This document shows, one piece after another, positions 21,618 to 32,849 of a DNA stretch of 64,000 nucleotides (positions are counted from its first letter, which is position 1; each line of letters starts with the position of its first letter). Under the pieces are notes generated by a model that was not told where the DNA came from, ran no database searches, and saw nothing but the letters and a program-made list of their open reading frames with translations. Both the position numbers and the translations under genes were made by a program. This DNA is from Anodontia alba (lineage: Eukaryota; Mollusca; Bivalvia; Lucinida; Lucinidae): assembly GCA_964016985.1 (NCBI GenBank), contig OZ024821.1, positions 91,440,093 to 91,504,092 on the forward strand, given 5' to 3'.

Positions 21618-22474
21618 CACCGTACCTTATTTTCCAAAAGTGTTAGAGCAAAAGGTCCCGAACAAACAATGTAGACCCAGATCAGACGCCAATCATCCAA
21701 CAGCATTGAAACACATCAACAAGTTTGTAAAATGGACAGATTCAAAATTTAGAACAAATATGGCATGGAGTTGAGATGTCCGAATATGCAGGGTAAAACG
21801 GTAAAGAGTTGTACTAAAGTCATAAATGAAGCACACCATATAATTTCAGTACCAACAATAAAACCCCAGACCAGTCCACATATCTTCAAAGTTAACTTTA
21901 GAGATACAGCTGGATATATCTCATAGTCTTGTGGTCGTAGGGGCGACTGGTCAGAGCCCGTGTTTTAGCACTGTATATGAAGGACGAGGCCCAATCCTTA
22001 CTACCGCAGCCTTTCAGCTTCCCCGGAAGTGTACCCGTTCACTGCTGGGATAACAGAGAACGTTTCAGTTGAACCCATATTCTTCAGCATCGCAGTCCGG
22101 CTACGGCGCCTCTTTGAGAAATTCTAAGATTCACACAACCAGTACCAGCCGGCATATAGAATATATACTGGTTGTCTCTCTCTGAGAGATCTGTAACATG
22201 TCTTTGTTGAAGATTTGAATTTTAGCACTTCCGCCAGAGAGGTCATGCAGTGTGTTCATAAAATACGCGTGGCGTACGCATGCCAAACGACATTTCTGGT
22301 TTCTGGAAGGCCAAAATCCTATGCTCCAATTTATTATTATTACAATTCTCAAAAGTCCGTGAAAATGATAATTGACCAGTTATTGCTTATACAGATTACC
22401 AAGGGTTACCAAGGGTAAAACTCTCAGATTGCGTTGAGGTTTCGTTGATGTTCACCTTTCTGTGAGCTGCAATT

Positions 22475-22690
22475 TCAGACAACATACATTCGGACTTGTG
22501 CGCCCATCGAAGATTCAGATCAGCCTACGCATTTGCGCAGTCTGATCAGAATTTTTACTGGGCGCAATTTGGATAGCCAGGGATGCAAAGTGTCTTCATG
22601 CGAACAACAAAGGCTCTAATCAGACTGCGCGAATGCGCAGGCTGATTTGTGTCTTCGTTCGGCGCACGTCATGTCAGAAGGTGCGTTGTC
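22475..22690. mobile_element. M16 MITE (copy-2 allele)
   Basis: This allelic counterpart of 16645-16860 has a better-paired first hairpin (CCTACGCATTTGCGCAGTCTG) and GGATAGCCAGGGATGCAAAG between hairpins. Confidence 0.75.
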
Positions 22691-22745
22691 TTATAATTCA
22701 GCATGAATAGATTTTAATTAATATCAAAGTTCATTGTCTCTGTAC

Positions 22746-22852
22746 CCCAGTAAACATTCTTTATAAATCTACAGCGGACCGTTATCGGCCCGTCAGGGTA
22801 GCTGACGGGCCGATAACGGCCCGCTATAGATTTATAAAGAATGCTAGCTGGG
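22746..22852. mobile_element. M1 MITE (copy-2 allele)
   Basis: CCCAGTAAACATTC ... GAATGCTAGCTGGG. It differs from the 16915 allele by a few bases, including GCGGACCG in the left core. Confidence 0.85.
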
Positions 22853-23302
22853 GTGTTGTACATCTATTAACCGTTATACTTTAAGGTAACTTACTTGAAA
22901 TTAATAATGGTATGCTAAAATAGTTTCTATAATTCATTAACAAACTCCTCAATATTCTGATTTTATGTCAGTGAGGCAATATGTTTCTATCTATGGCGCT
23001 ATATGATCCCGACAATAATTAAATTGTGCCTCTCCGAATAGAAATCGACCTTAATAAGTGGATATACCCAGGAAATGCCACAATCGTGAGGCACCGTCTT
23101 CTCGAGGCATCGAAAGAAGGAGAGACGAGGAGAAACGAGGAACAGAATACCAAACAAACTCCACATAAAAACAACCGACGCACGAACAAGACCTGTAACA
23201 AAGGAACTGCCTTGGAACGATAAGGCACATGTGACCATATGCATCCGCACAGTCCAATCTATGATTTCAAATTCACATAGCACTAGTTAAGGCGCTTCTT
23301 TT

Positions 23303-23450
23303 CAATCCAAAAGTATTGATATTTTTCTTATTTCTTCACAAAAACATATGTTTTGGGTACTCATTAGAAGCGCCTCGCCGAGGCGCTTCTAATGAGTACC
23401 CACAACATATGTTTTCGCGGAGAAATAAGAAAAATATTTACCGGATAACC
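23303..23450. mobile_element. M10 MITE with intact K2 core
   Basis: GGGTACTCATTAGAAGCGCC pairs base for base with GGCGCTTCTAATGAGTACCC. The outer arms ATATTTTTCTTATTTCTTCA and GAAATAAGAAAAATATT are paired too, making a long hairpin. Confidence 0.85.
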
Positions 23451-23487
23451 TCCCTTATCTAGACCTATGAATTCATACATTATGTTA

Positions 23488-23557
23488 ATGACCAGTGTAG
23501 ACCCTGATCAGTCGGCGCACCCGCGCCGACTGATCTGGGTCTACGCTGGTCTCATAT
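23488..23557. mobile_element. K1-like hairpin (copy-2 allele)
   Basis: This is the allele of 17660-17735. The centre reads CGGCGCACCCGCGCCG in place of CGGCGCGTACGCGCCG. Confidence 0.75.
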
Positions 23558-24002
23558 GCCATAAGGTGGTTTTCTATTTGAAGAGGCGCCGTTAAATACC
23601 GATCTATGTATGCTATATGAATTTAGTACCTTTAATGACAAACTCGGCCAATGCGTAAAAAAACAACAACAAAAAAACAAACAAACAAAAAAACTCGGGC
23701 ATTACGAGTCGTATTGGCCGACTTTTCCTGCATTAGCCTATTTTTTATTCCTGTATTGGTTTTCTAACATAATATTAATCATTTATTTCCAGTGTGGATA
23801 TTAGATATGAGGAACAATTTCATCTTCAATGGATAAGTTAGAGACAACCAAGATTATTAATGAAGTAAAGAACATGGAATGTTTATAGATCGAAATCTTA
23901 TCAAATCGTACGAAGATTCATCTGGGTTCAATTTTTAATGTCCAAACTTATTCACAGTTATAACCTGTGACTTTAACCGGAATATTTCGAAAATATATGA
24001 TT

Positions 24003-24012
24003 AAATAGCAAA

Positions 24013-24043
<31 letters not shown>

Positions 24044-24112
24044 AAAAAAAATAAAATAAAATAAAAAAAAAATAAAAAAAATAAAATAAAATAAAAAAAA
24101 ATAAAAATGACA
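24003..24112. repeat. A-rich (AAAAT)n tract
   Basis: About 105 bases of A with regularly spaced T, expanded relative to 18841-18890. Confidence 0.9.
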
Positions 24113-24464
24113 GTCTGTCAGTATTTCAGCTTACACAGCTCAACTTGACTTTTGTATACCAACCCACTTTACTGAAAATTCTAGGTTTTAATCTGAGATT
24201 CATATATTCTTACTTACAGGGCATTAGGAGATAAGTTATCATATTTTGAAGCCGCATGAAATATTGTCTTAATAAAATGTATGATTCCTCTCTATAGTAA
24301 AATCTCGGTATCGTGACACTTTGGAGTCCCATAAGAACTTGAAGAGCGCATGCGCGGCCAGGATCGAATGTAGTTTGGGTACAAGCCATGAAAAAAGGAA
24401 GCAGTTCCGTCCCCCACTGCCTCGTACAAACCTCTGCTTCCCACAAATACTTGCAATGTAGGCC

Positions 24465-24690
24465 TCGTCAAGCGAAAAAATGCCTTCGAACACGCGCAAA
24501 TTCAGATAATCCTGCGCATGCGCAAACTATCATCCGGGCCTTTGCTCTCTATTGATACATTCTGTAGTAGCCAATGATTCTGTCAGCGGGCAGGGAAGGC
24601 CCTGATCAGACTGCGCGCATGCGCAGTCTGATCTGGGCCTTCGCTGCCCGCATATACCAGAAGACACGTTTTCGCATGGTGCGGCCTATG
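24465..24690. mobile_element. M17 MITE (copy-2 allele)
   Basis: The central hairpin CTGATCAGACTGCGCGCATG/CGCAGTCTGATCTGGGCC is intact, followed by TTCGCTGCCCGCATATACC. It matches the 19230 allele with few changes. Confidence 0.75.
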
Positions 24691-25126
24691 GTATGATTAG
24701 TAAGCAAGAACAATACAAATAGATGTCTAAAGCTAAACAACCATTTGGAACTTTTCCCATAATCCAAAGATGGCAACCATTAGACTTGACACTTTGATGT
24801 TTAGATAAATACTTAAGGGATGAAAATAATTTTAGGTAATCTCTTGTTTAGCTATACCACATGGGCGTACTTATACTGAAATAATATAACTTAAGTTTTT
24901 CCAGTCTATCTTCATCAATTTTTTTTTTTCATCTGGTAGATAACCGGTCAGAAGAATTGAAGCCATCCCCAAAATATGCTGAATTTTACCCATTGATACC
25001 AGGGACCTAGGCAAACAATGTAGATCCTGAAGGCGTCTGGTCAGGGTCTGACTATAAAAATTGTAAAAGAAATCATAAAAATAAAATAAATCAGACTCCC
25101 CTTGATTTGGTTTAGAAGAATCGATT

Positions 25127-25127
<1 letters not shown>

Positions 25128-25161
<34 letters not shown>

Positions 25162-25222
25162 CCATTATAACTATTATAAGTATTAATAGCAGTAGTTAGT
25201 AGTAGTAGTAAATAGTAGTAGA
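25128..25222. repeat. (ATC)n and (AGT)n microsatellites
   Basis: (ATC)n at 25130-25160 and AGT units at 25190-25220, allelic to 19905-19992 with different unit counts. Confidence 0.85.
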
Positions 25223-25479
25223 AGTATAAAGATTATTATCAATATCCCTAATTGACAACAGGATCTAGCATTGTATTCAAATCGTCTACTTTAAATGGTA
25301 AATCCGAATTTCTGAGAAATAAGTAAAAATTATTAAAAATGTGTTTGAGCTTTGTAACTGAAACCTTATCCTGTGATTGTTTGGGCTTTTCAAATTTGGC
25401 TGCTCTATTTGTGGAAGGGGTTGAGGGCGCATTTTCATTTTCTAGTACACTTCCTGCTGATTTTATACCCAGCATACTA

Positions 25480-25586
25480 CCCAGTTAGCATTATTTATAA
25501 ATCTACAGCGGGCCGTTATCGGCCCGTCAGCTACCCTGACGGGCCGATAACGGCCCGCTATAGATTTATGTAGAATGCTTACTGGG
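25480..25586. mobile_element. M1 MITE, TA target duplication
   Basis: CCCAGTTAGC ... GCTTACTGGG flanked by TA, allelic to 20254-20360. Confidence 0.88.
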
Positions 25587-26073
25587 TAAACATTAAAGAT
25601 TTCCGCAGTGTCCAACTCATAGAACACAAGGGCTTATTTGGATGCCAAAAACCCTATATTACAACTGCAGCCTGCCAATTCGTATTTTCCCTGAAAAATA
25701 ATAAAAATAGAATGTCATCTGGTACAACTTTGCTTGGCGCTTTAAGGGCTAATAATAATAATACACATAGCTTCTTTTCGTAATAATAATGAATTATAAA
25801 AAAAACAAAAACAAAAAAAAACCCCAAAAACTTTTACCAATACACATCTAATGGACACTGCTACGCTAAATGTTGGTGCCTGTCTGTTTTTGGCTAAATG
25901 GGGATGTATTTAGCCTGAAGAAGGAAAAGTGTTTAATCTATATTGTATTCAGGCAGCTACTGTAGTCTGAAATGGCCAGAACCAAATACATTGCATATTC
26001 TTTTTCTCCCTGGTAAGCCTTTAAAGTCAGAAAAAATAGTACAGATGATGTCCAGGAGGAGTCAAAATCCATT

Positions 26074-26348
26074 CCGAAAACATGCCTATTCAAATATACT
26101 GAAAATTTTACCACCAAAAAATGAAGATTTTCAGATAAAAAAAAATCTGATATTTTTTTATATTTCTGCTCAAAACATAGATTGCGGGCACTCGTTAGAA
26201 CTGCCTCGAGGCGGTTCTAACGAGTACTCGCAATCTATGGTTTTGAGCAGAAATAAAAAAAATAATAATGTATACCCCTGTAAACCCCAGTTTTACTATA
26301 TAAAAGTTGGTTTTAAGGGGGTCAAAATTATATAGGCATGTTTTTTTG
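26074..26348 (-). mobile_element. M9 MITE spanning the overlap edge
   Basis: Complete M9: CGAAAACATGCCTATTC at the left, TATAGGCATGTTTTTTTGTG at the right, K2 hairpin at about 26176-26238 (GGCACTCGTTAGAACTGCCT with GGCGGTTCTAACGAGTACTC). The first 39 bases are duplicated before the gap. Confidence 0.85.
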
Positions 26349-26470
26349 TGATAATAGAGCTTAACCTATATCAATGACACCAAGAGGAAGAGCAAACAAT
26401 CCATGACAGACAGTACACAAGTCGCAAACCAAAGAAAAACAAAGCGATCAACTCCCTCTTTCCCAACAAG

Positions 26471-26718
26471 TAGACTGGCTCCAGTCTCCAGTGACAAAAT
26501 ATTTTTTCTTATAATCCTGTTTGATTCATCCACTAAATAAAGCCAAAATAATATCATTACTATAAAGGCCTGTCACTAAAAATAATATAATGACTATAAA
26601 GGCTGGTCACTAGTGACCAGCCTTTATAGTCATGATATTATTTTTGTTTCATTTCAGTGGATTATCAAAAAGGATTATAAGAATAAATATTTTGTCACTG
26701 GAGACTGGAGCCAGTCTA
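26471..26718. mobile_element. M2 MITE with internal rearrangement
   Basis: TAGACTGGCTCCAGTCTCCA opens it and its complement closes it. The centre GGCTGGTCACTAGTGACCAGCC is a perfect palindrome, with an extra repeat of the CTATAAAGGCC arm on the left. The flanks CCCAACAAG (26462-26470) and CCCAATAAG (26720-26728) resemble a 9-bp target duplication with one change and one extra base. Confidence 0.8.
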
Positions 26719-27006
26719 CCCCAATAAGGTGACCACATAACGAAAAGGACAAAACAGAAGAAAAAGCCCCGCAGTGAGTAGCCACAATGCCACATAAAGA
26801 ACAAACACCACTGGAACCACAAAAAACAGAACTCACATATAAATAGCACAATTACCATATTTAACATAAATATTCAGAAACTTTAATTTCTTACCTTACT
26901 TATTGTATAATTTCAACAATTTCATTTTGCTGTCGTTTGATGCGTCCAAAAACTGCTGGATGAGTGGCAAACAGTGGCCCTGATCAGACACCGCATTCTA
27001 CATTTG

Positions 27007-27008
<2 letters not shown>
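26719..27008. other. Unassigned stretch with an M4 fragment
   Basis: An M4/K1 fragment (ACTGCTGGATGAGTGGCAAA, then CCTGATCAGACACCGCATTC) lies at about 26951-27000. Confidence 0.5.
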
Positions 27009-27051
<43 letters not shown>

Positions 27052-27078
27052 CGTGCGTGTGTGTGTGAGTGTGTGTTT
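27009..27078. repeat. (TG)n microsatellite
   Basis: About 40 bases of perfect TG are followed by a region with A, C and GTGA interruptions. Confidence 0.95.
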
Positions 27079-27120
27079 CAAATAATTTGTATATACTGCA
27101 TTATTCAGTACTTTCTAACG

Positions 27121-27125
<5 letters not shown>

Positions 27126-27158
<33 letters not shown>
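27126..27158. repeat. Poly(T) tract
   Basis: A homopolymer of about 32 T. Confidence 0.9.
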
Positions 27159-27256
27159 TAATCGACGTAGCAGAAATAACGCATTTTAATTTCCCTACCA
27201 AATCTTAAAAGCAATAAAAAAAAACGTAAGTCAATGGGAATTATGAAAAGTTTACT

Positions 27257-27475
27257 ACCGTAATTACCCTAAAAATTAGGACAGACAGGCCTGCGCAAAC
27301 AATGTAGACCAAGATCAGACGCCACAGAACGCAGCATCTGATCAAGGTCTACACTGTTTGCCACTCATTCAGCACGAAACATCAACAGGTAGTAAAATAG
27401 ACATTTTTTTTTTTTAAATTTTAAAACAAGTATGGTAAGGAATTAAGGTGTCCCTATACATAGGGTAAATACGGT
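27257..27475. mobile_element. M4 MITE with K1 core, full length
   Basis: The ends TACCGTAATTACCCTAA and TAGGGTAAATACGGTA are inverted repeats. The K1 hairpin CAATGTAGACCAAGATCAGA...CAAGGTCTACACTGTTTG lies at 27299-27361, and CATCAACAGGTAGTAAAATAG follows. Because the terminus TACCGTA can itself supply TA, the target duplication cannot be resolved. Confidence 0.88.
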
Positions 27476-27584
27476 AATTTTGGCACCGGAATATAACTGC
27501 CCTAAATATGTGGACACCGCAAATTCCGCCCCGCACAAATCCTAAAAGTTGAACGAGCCCGTTTGACTGCTAGTGATGTGTTTT

Positions 27585-27656
27585 AAAGTACTGGCTGAAT
27601 TACAAACAGTGTAGACCCTGATCTAGGTCAAGCATTTCTGTTCGAATATTTCAGGG
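27585..27656. mobile_element. M4 fragment
   Basis: CTGAATTACAAACAGTGTAGACCC ends in ATATTTCAGGGTACCGTA. It abuts the next M4 copy, so two elements inserted side by side or one duplicated locally. Confidence 0.6.
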
Positions 27657-27862
27657 TACCGTATTCACACCAAGTATTGGAGCAGACAGGCCTGAGCAAA
27701 CAGTGTAGACCCAGATCAGACGCCGCAGAACGCGGCGTCTGACCAGGGTCTATACTGTTTGCCATTCATCAGGCATTTTAAATACATCCACAAAACGACT
27801 TGTTTCAAATTTTAGGACAACTATGGTAAGAAGGTCTCCCCGTAGTCAGGGTAAATACGGTA
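27657..27862. mobile_element. M4 MITE with K1 core, full length
   Basis: The ends are TACCGTATTCACACCAAGTA and AGTCAGGGTAAATACGGTA. The K1 stem CAGACGCCGCAGAACGCGGCGTCTG is nearly perfect. Confidence 0.88.
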
Positions 27863-28614
27863 AGGTAGTATGTCTAGAGCGAATTTGGAAACCAAGCATG
27901 GCGGTTTGAGAAAATCCGTTTTTCTCCCCAGGCCGTTCTTGAAATACTTTGGATTCCTAAAGCAGGCTGAGTTTCTCAACATAGATATACCCCACGCCAT
28001 GCAAAAAAGGGACTTAGTCTATATGTGAACAGTGAATGCCTAGCTCTACCTGTGCAATCGGTGCAGTCTGATCAGATGTTTATGCCATACAGTATCTAGG
28101 TTTTATATAGATCAGATCAGATTGTGGAGATGCGCCTGCTGATCTTGACCGTCATTGTTAGGAAGACAATGTACTGAAGTATGTACTGTTTGATGCTGGT
28201 CTGCTTATTTTAGCTTAAAGTTCACCTCGCCCACTGTTATTTAGGGGATGTTTCAGTTCAACATCCAGGTTCCATCTGTCAGGCGTGTACTTGTTAATTT
28301 CCTGAGAGAAACGTGCAAACAGCGAAGGCGAGGCCAGGAACAACTTTCCTATATTCACCTAGGAGTAAGTAAAAGAAGAGAACATGATCTGAAAACACTA
28401 TTCTTGGCAAAACATAAAAATGGAGAAACCCAAGAAATAAACAGTCGAAGAACACATTGGATAAGGATTGCATTCGAACGAAAACAAAACGAAGACATGA
28501 ATAGAAACTACAAAAAAAAACTCGCCTTTGTATAGGAACGGGAACAAAGTTGGTGGCGCTTAGAAAGAAACAGCCTTAGGGAAATTGTAGAGGTAAAAAT
28601 TTCAGCAGGCGGCA
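27863..28614. other. Unassigned stretch; one unrecognised 95-codon frame
   Basis: At 28030-28170 a worn M16-like hairpin (GGTGCAGTCTGATCAGATG) can be seen. A plus-strand frame at 28248-28535 is basic and Arg/Lys-rich, with no stop, low-complexity or MITE overlap. I recognise no family and see no splice or promoter support, so I leave it uncalled. Confidence 0.4.
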
Positions 28615-28925
28615 AAATGATAATAGTTTCCCTATTTTCCCCAGAAAATAGGCTTTGACATTTCATGCAAATTGTCTTCTAAGGAGAAGACAATTTGCAT
28701 GAGATGTTTCTTATTTTTTTCCAGAAAAAAAGGCTTTGACATTTCATGAAACAACAATTGTCTCCTAGGACAATTAGCATGAAATGTCAGTGCCAGAAAA
28801 TAGGCATTGACATTTCATGCAAATTGTCTCCTCCTTAGGAGACAATTTGCTTGAAATGTCAAAGCCTATCTTCTGGGACAAATAAGAAAAAATATTGTCA
28901 TTTTGTCATCTGCTGAATTAGCTCT
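28615..28925. mobile_element. Cluster of three K3 hairpins (M11 type)
   Basis: Three successive copies of the K3 palindrome GACATTTCATGCAAATTGTC (about 28669-28709, 28737-28780, 28807-28860) lie within one pair of outer M11 arms (GGCAAAATGATAATAG and TTTTGTCATCTGCTGAAT). The middle hairpin is partly eroded. Confidence 0.8.
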
Positions 28926-29005
28926 GTTTTCTTATAGCGCTGTTAAAATAGTGTTTTACTATCACTTCTGGTTTATAGATTGAAAGTTTATTCCTTGAAT
29001 GTGTA

Positions 29006-29034
29006 TGATCAATCAATCAATCAATCAATAAATA

Positions 29035-29108
<74 letters not shown>

Positions 29109-29109
29109 C

Positions 29110-29149
<40 letters not shown>

Positions 29150-29152
29150 CCA
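29006..29152. repeat. (TCAA)n microsatellite
   Basis: About 145 bases of TCAA repeat with a few variant units (AATA, ACCA). It yields spurious Asn-Gln-Ser repeats in translation. Confidence 0.95.
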
Positions 29153-29214
29153 ATTAATAAATCAAGCCAGCCTTTGTCAAGAAGTCTTTGTCAATAACCA
29201 TATTATACATATAC

Positions 29215-29590
29215 TGTGTCCGATCAGGGTCTTCACTGTTTACCACATTCATCAGTTTTAGACACGTCAACAGATTGTAAAGAAGACTTAAAATTCTAGG
29301 ACAAATATAGTAAGGAGTTAAGATGTCCAGGGCCCAGTTGTTCAAAGCGTCGTTAGCTTAACGCGCGCGTTAGTGGTCAAAATGTTAACTGTTCTAGTAA
29401 GTACAATATCTAATTCACAGGTATTTTTGCTGAAAAAATGTGAGTAGCTTTTGCAAATGCAAAAGCTACTCACATTCTTTCAGCAAAAATATTACTGTAT
29501 ATGCCATCGTTAATAATCAAAGTTTTAACGATACGTTAACTAACGACATTGTTAGTTTTGAACAACTGGGCCCAGATATTTAAAGCTAAC
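29215..29590. mobile_element. M4 half element split by M3
   Basis: CGATCAGGGTCTTCACTGTTT, CACATTCATCAGTTTTAGAC and AGGAGTTAAGATGTC are the right half of M4. The expected continuation (AGATATTTA) resumes after the M3 insertion at 29331-29572, giving an independent view of the M3 target site. Confidence 0.75.
29331..29572 (+). mobile_element. M3 MITE, CAG target duplication
   Basis: The ends GGCCCAGTTGTTCAAAGCG and TTTTGAACAACTGGGCC are inverted repeats. CAG lies on both sides (29328-29330, 29573-29575). Removing the element and one CAG restores the M4 host phrase GATGTCCAGATATTTA. Confidence 0.9.
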
Positions 29591-29743
29591 AATGGCAAGA
29601 TATGAGGCCAAAAAATACGAAAATATATATAAAATCTGTACATATGGAGAATGTACATTTGAGTGTCCATTTCAGATAGTCCCAGTCCTAGTCTATGGTA
29701 CTTTAATAGTTTAAACCAGTGACATAGTATGGTCAGTTTGAGT

Positions 29744-29744
29744 G

Positions 29745-29782
<38 letters not shown>
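29744..29782. repeat. Poly(A) tract
   Basis: A homopolymer of about 38 A, followed by CAGCAGCAG. Confidence 0.95.
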
Positions 29783-29783
<1 letters not shown>

Positions 29784-30145
29784 AGCAGCAGATGTATGAA
29801 AACTTATTTTTTTTTATTTTATTTTTAAACTTAATTAAAGATAGCCCTACTATTACATGCCAAAGACGTCATGAGAAAATTAAGAGGCAGACATAAAACT
29901 AAGCTAATTTTCCCTGAAATGTCATATTTTCCCACCATTTTGACAAAGAGAATTAAAGACAAATTAAAGTTTTTTATGAATGACTTTGAGGTATTTTATG
30001 CCTCTTTGTGTTTATATATTTAGAACAAAGATATCGAGGGTTGATCGCAAGACTGTATCAAGTCAGATGGTTGTTTTTCTCAATACTTAATCTCTTCACC
30101 ATGAAGGCGTTATGATTACAACATTTCTTTCTGTAAACAATGGAA
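29783..30145. other. Unassigned stretch
   Basis: I recognise no gene or repeat. Confidence 0.4.
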
Positions 30146-30190
30146 ATTTAGGTGCCATTGCTCGTATCAGCAATGGCACCTAAATTTGCA
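30142..30190. repeat. Isolated perfect hairpin
   Basis: AATTTAGGTGCCATTGCT and AGCAATGGCACCTAAATT are exact complements around CGTATC. It shares nothing with the MITE families of the window and has no copy elsewhere in it. Confidence 0.8.
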
Positions 30191-30335
30191 TTATTTACAA
30201 AGGAGTCAAAGTTCCCCCTAAACAAGGGTTTCAAAAATATGTTTGAGTTACTACAGTTTTGCGCTCAACCCTCGATATGTGGAATTGGAACAAAAGTGAG
30301 AGAGCAAATTGAGCCACAACGTGAGAACAAGTACC

Positions 30336-30525
30336 GTCTATAATGTGCGCAAAACGAAGGCTCAAATCAGCTTGCGCATCGGCGCATGTCGGATCAGAGT
30401 CTTCGTTGTCCGCAAGAAGAAACGTTGCATCCTTAGCTATTCAAAACGTGCTCAATGAAGATTCTGATTGTTCGCTGAACGCATATGTCCGAAGGTACGT
30501 TCTCTGACATTGAGGATAATTATAA
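30336..30525. mobile_element. M16 MITE, worn
   Basis: GCGCAAAACGAAGGCTCAAA, CTTGCGCATCGGCGCATG, a GCATCCTTAGCTATTCAAA linker and ATATGTCCGAAGGTACGTT are in the M16 order. The second hairpin has lost its stem. Confidence 0.7.
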
Positions 30526-30614
30526 CCACTTCACTGGTATCTGGCATAACATACGCACATCCCATAAGATGAGCAACGTAGAAAAAGCGCCTTTATACCA
30601 TATGTGAGCAGCAT

Positions 30615-30720
30615 CCCAGTAAGCGTTCCACATAAATCTATAGCGGGCCTTTATCGGCCCGTCAGCTAGCTGACGGGCCGATAACGGCCCGCTATAGATT
30701 TATAAAGAATGCTAGCTGGG
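30615..30720. mobile_element. M1 MITE
   Basis: CCCAGTAAGCGTTCCACATA ... GAATGCTAGCTGGG. The two arms meet at CAGCTAGCTG. The flanks are AT and GT, one mismatch from a 2-bp duplication. Confidence 0.88.
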
Positions 30721-30734
30721 GTAGGCCCAAATTA

Positions 30735-30915
30735 TCAAGGACATGCTCACAGACTGGTCAGGGCCTTCTTTGTCTGTTTATAGACTCAATGGACATTGTA
30801 CAATATAGCTCGAACAGAGGGGATTTTGATCAGACTATGCGAATGTGCAGACTGATCTGGACCAAGATCTGCACCACAGCTGTTCGCATCAGGCATAAGG
30901 TTTTCTTGCCGTAGC
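30735..30915. mobile_element. Worn M17-like fragment
   Basis: GGTCAGGGCCTTC and the hairpin GATCAGACTATGCGAATGTG/CAGACTGATCTGG are visible. The ends are not found. Confidence 0.5.
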
Positions 30916-31008
30916 GCATCACACATGTTGCTATAACGTAAAGTTGCGAAAGATAAAAAAAAACAAAACATGGCCATTAGATTAATAAAGTCAGCAGTGT
31001 AAGGCGAG

Positions 31009-31009
<1 letters not shown>

Positions 31010-31036
<27 letters not shown>
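31010..31036. repeat. Poly(A) tract
   Basis: An A run of about 26 bases. Confidence 0.85.
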
Positions 31037-31039
<3 letters not shown>

Positions 31040-31506
31040 CTCGTACGTGGGCACACAGCGAAGCCCAAGATAAATCAACCTCGATTACGTCACCGTTGTT
31101 CGTCTAAAAGGATACCTTGTATTCCACAGGTGAACACCGTAAGTCCAGATCATGACTGCGCGGATGGGCAGGCTGGTTCGAACCATTGCCTTTCTTATAC
31201 GATTTAATGCCCTTTTAATTCCTAGGATCAAATAATACGGAACTTTCTGTTATGATGACTTAGACAGCTGCGAATTTCTGTGATTAACATAACAAAAACA
31301 GGCTATATTCATAGTATCATGAGAGAATCCAACTTATGTCTTATGAGAACAATGAAAATTCAGACTGGACTGCGGTCGGGGGCTTCGCTGTTCACCTTTT
31401 ATTTTTTGTATCAAATATCGCGGGTTCAGGCAAGACATGCAGTAGATGCGCCTTTGACGTTTTTTACACTTTATATATTCCTTTGCATCTGAAAAGTAAA
31501 ATAACA

Positions 31507-31508
<2 letters not shown>
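31037..31508. other. Unassigned stretch
   Basis: At 31135-31180 GTCCAGATCATGACTGCGCGG is a lone M16/M17 hairpin arm. Nothing else is recognised. Confidence 0.4.
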
Positions 31509-31509
<1 letters not shown>

Positions 31510-31579
<70 letters not shown>

Positions 31580-31580
31580 T
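31510..31580. repeat. (TC)n microsatellite
   Basis: About 70 bases of CT dinucleotide with one G interruption near the end. Confidence 0.95.
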
Positions 31581-32642
31581 TTAGGTCACGAACATTCCGT
31601 CACTTGTAAATGCGTTCATAACACAAAAATAAACGAAAAAAGAATGCATAAAAGGTAAATAAACATTAATAGTGAAGGGCTGACAATAAAAATCCCCTTA
31701 TCTCAAAGTGTAGTTGAGTAGTAAGTCTATCATCACAGAGAAATGATGTATGGACACTAGAACTATGGTAACTAATAGAGGAATTACCAACACAAACACC
31801 TTACTAATGATAATGGACCCTACCGCGAAGGCATATCTTTTCCTGGGATATACGAACAGCGAAGGTTAAGACCAGCAGTCTAATCAAGGCCTACGCTGTC
31901 CCCAAATAAATTAATTTGATAGCTCAGAAATAGAGCTATTTGAGCACAATGTGAAAAAATTTACCTTATGACGTGCGCCAAACGAAGACTTTGCAGGCTG
32001 ATCTGAGTCTTCGCTGGGCGCATGTCAGCTGAATCCGGAAAAAAGAGGACACTGGTTTGTTTGGCGGGGCTTTTGGGCAAACAAGTTAAACTGTTAAGCT
32101 TTTGTACTACGCCAACAAGGAAGAAAACATTATTTCAGGGGGTATTTTCACACTGTACTCATGTTTGTCAACCTAATTTAAAAACAGACATTTGCACAAG
32201 GCAACTTTTCCGGCCTTGTCTAAGCCCAGTTCAAACGGACATCCTTCCTGGTATGCTCCAGTCGTTTGTAACCACGGCACTCCACCATCGAGGAACACTG
32301 GAGATCAGCAGGGTCCAGATGTCAGATGATAAAGATTGTAACTTGATCGATGTAGAACAACTAAGCTACGGGATCAGGTATGCAATTCTTACCATGCAAA
32401 AGAAAAGCTTTTGTGAAACACAGAGGTGAAACCAAGTGGTAATGCCAACACTACGATAACAGATCGCCCCTGTTTGTTCCCCTGTATGATATATTTGGGT
32501 CTCCCTGCCTCAAATTTCAGTTGGAATGATTTTCCACCAAGCATGACAAGAAAGTTTGTACTCACTAATACTAAATGTGCTTCTTGATGGGTATCAGTTG
32601 AGCCGTACCACGCGAAAATGTGTCTTCTGGCCATACTGCATT
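31581..32642. other. Unassigned stretch with M16/M17 fragments
   Basis: GACGTGCGCCAAACGAAGAC and CTGATCTGAGTCTTCGCTGG near 31971-32020 are M16 pieces. GTACCACGCGAAAATGTGTC near 32604 is an M17 end. A 135-codon frame at 32022-32429 starts inside the M16 fragment and has no recognised domain. Confidence 0.45.
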
Positions 32643-32849
32643 TTATCCTAAATATTCGAACACCTTAACACCATCCTAGTCATAAATTCGAAAATGTCCA
32701 CATTACTACCTGCTGATGTGTCTAAAACTATTGGTTGAATGACAAATAGTGTAGACTCAGATCAGACGCCGCATTCTGCGGCGTCTGATCTGAGTCTACA
32801 CTGTTTGCTCAGACCTGCTTGTCCGAATATTTAGGGTAAATACGGTATC
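32643..32849 (-). mobile_element. M4 MITE with K1 core, full length
   Basis: TTATCCTAAATATTCGAACA and TGTCCGAATATTTAGGGTAA are the ends. The K1 hairpin at 32749-32811 (GTGTAGACTCAGATCAGACG ... TCTGATCTGAGTCTACACTG) is almost perfect. Its orientation is opposite to the copy at 27257. Confidence 0.88.

Larger units (their letters stand above)
21196..26112 (+). repeat. Duplicated locus, copy 2 (contig start)
   Basis: This segment aligns to 15404-20995 from its first base after the gap. It lacks the 15.8-kb M1, the 579-bp insert and the long (TA)n, and it carries an M5 that copy 1 lacks. After 26112 the sequence continues through the rest of the M9 into unique DNA. Confidence 0.9.

Noticed and set aside
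28248..28535. 95-codon basic open frame
   Set aside because: No recognised motif, no splice-site or promoter support. It is the best uncalled frame, but length alone is not evidence in 64 kb of sequence.
32022..32429. 135-codon open frame
   Set aside because: It starts inside an M16 fragment and has no familiar domain.
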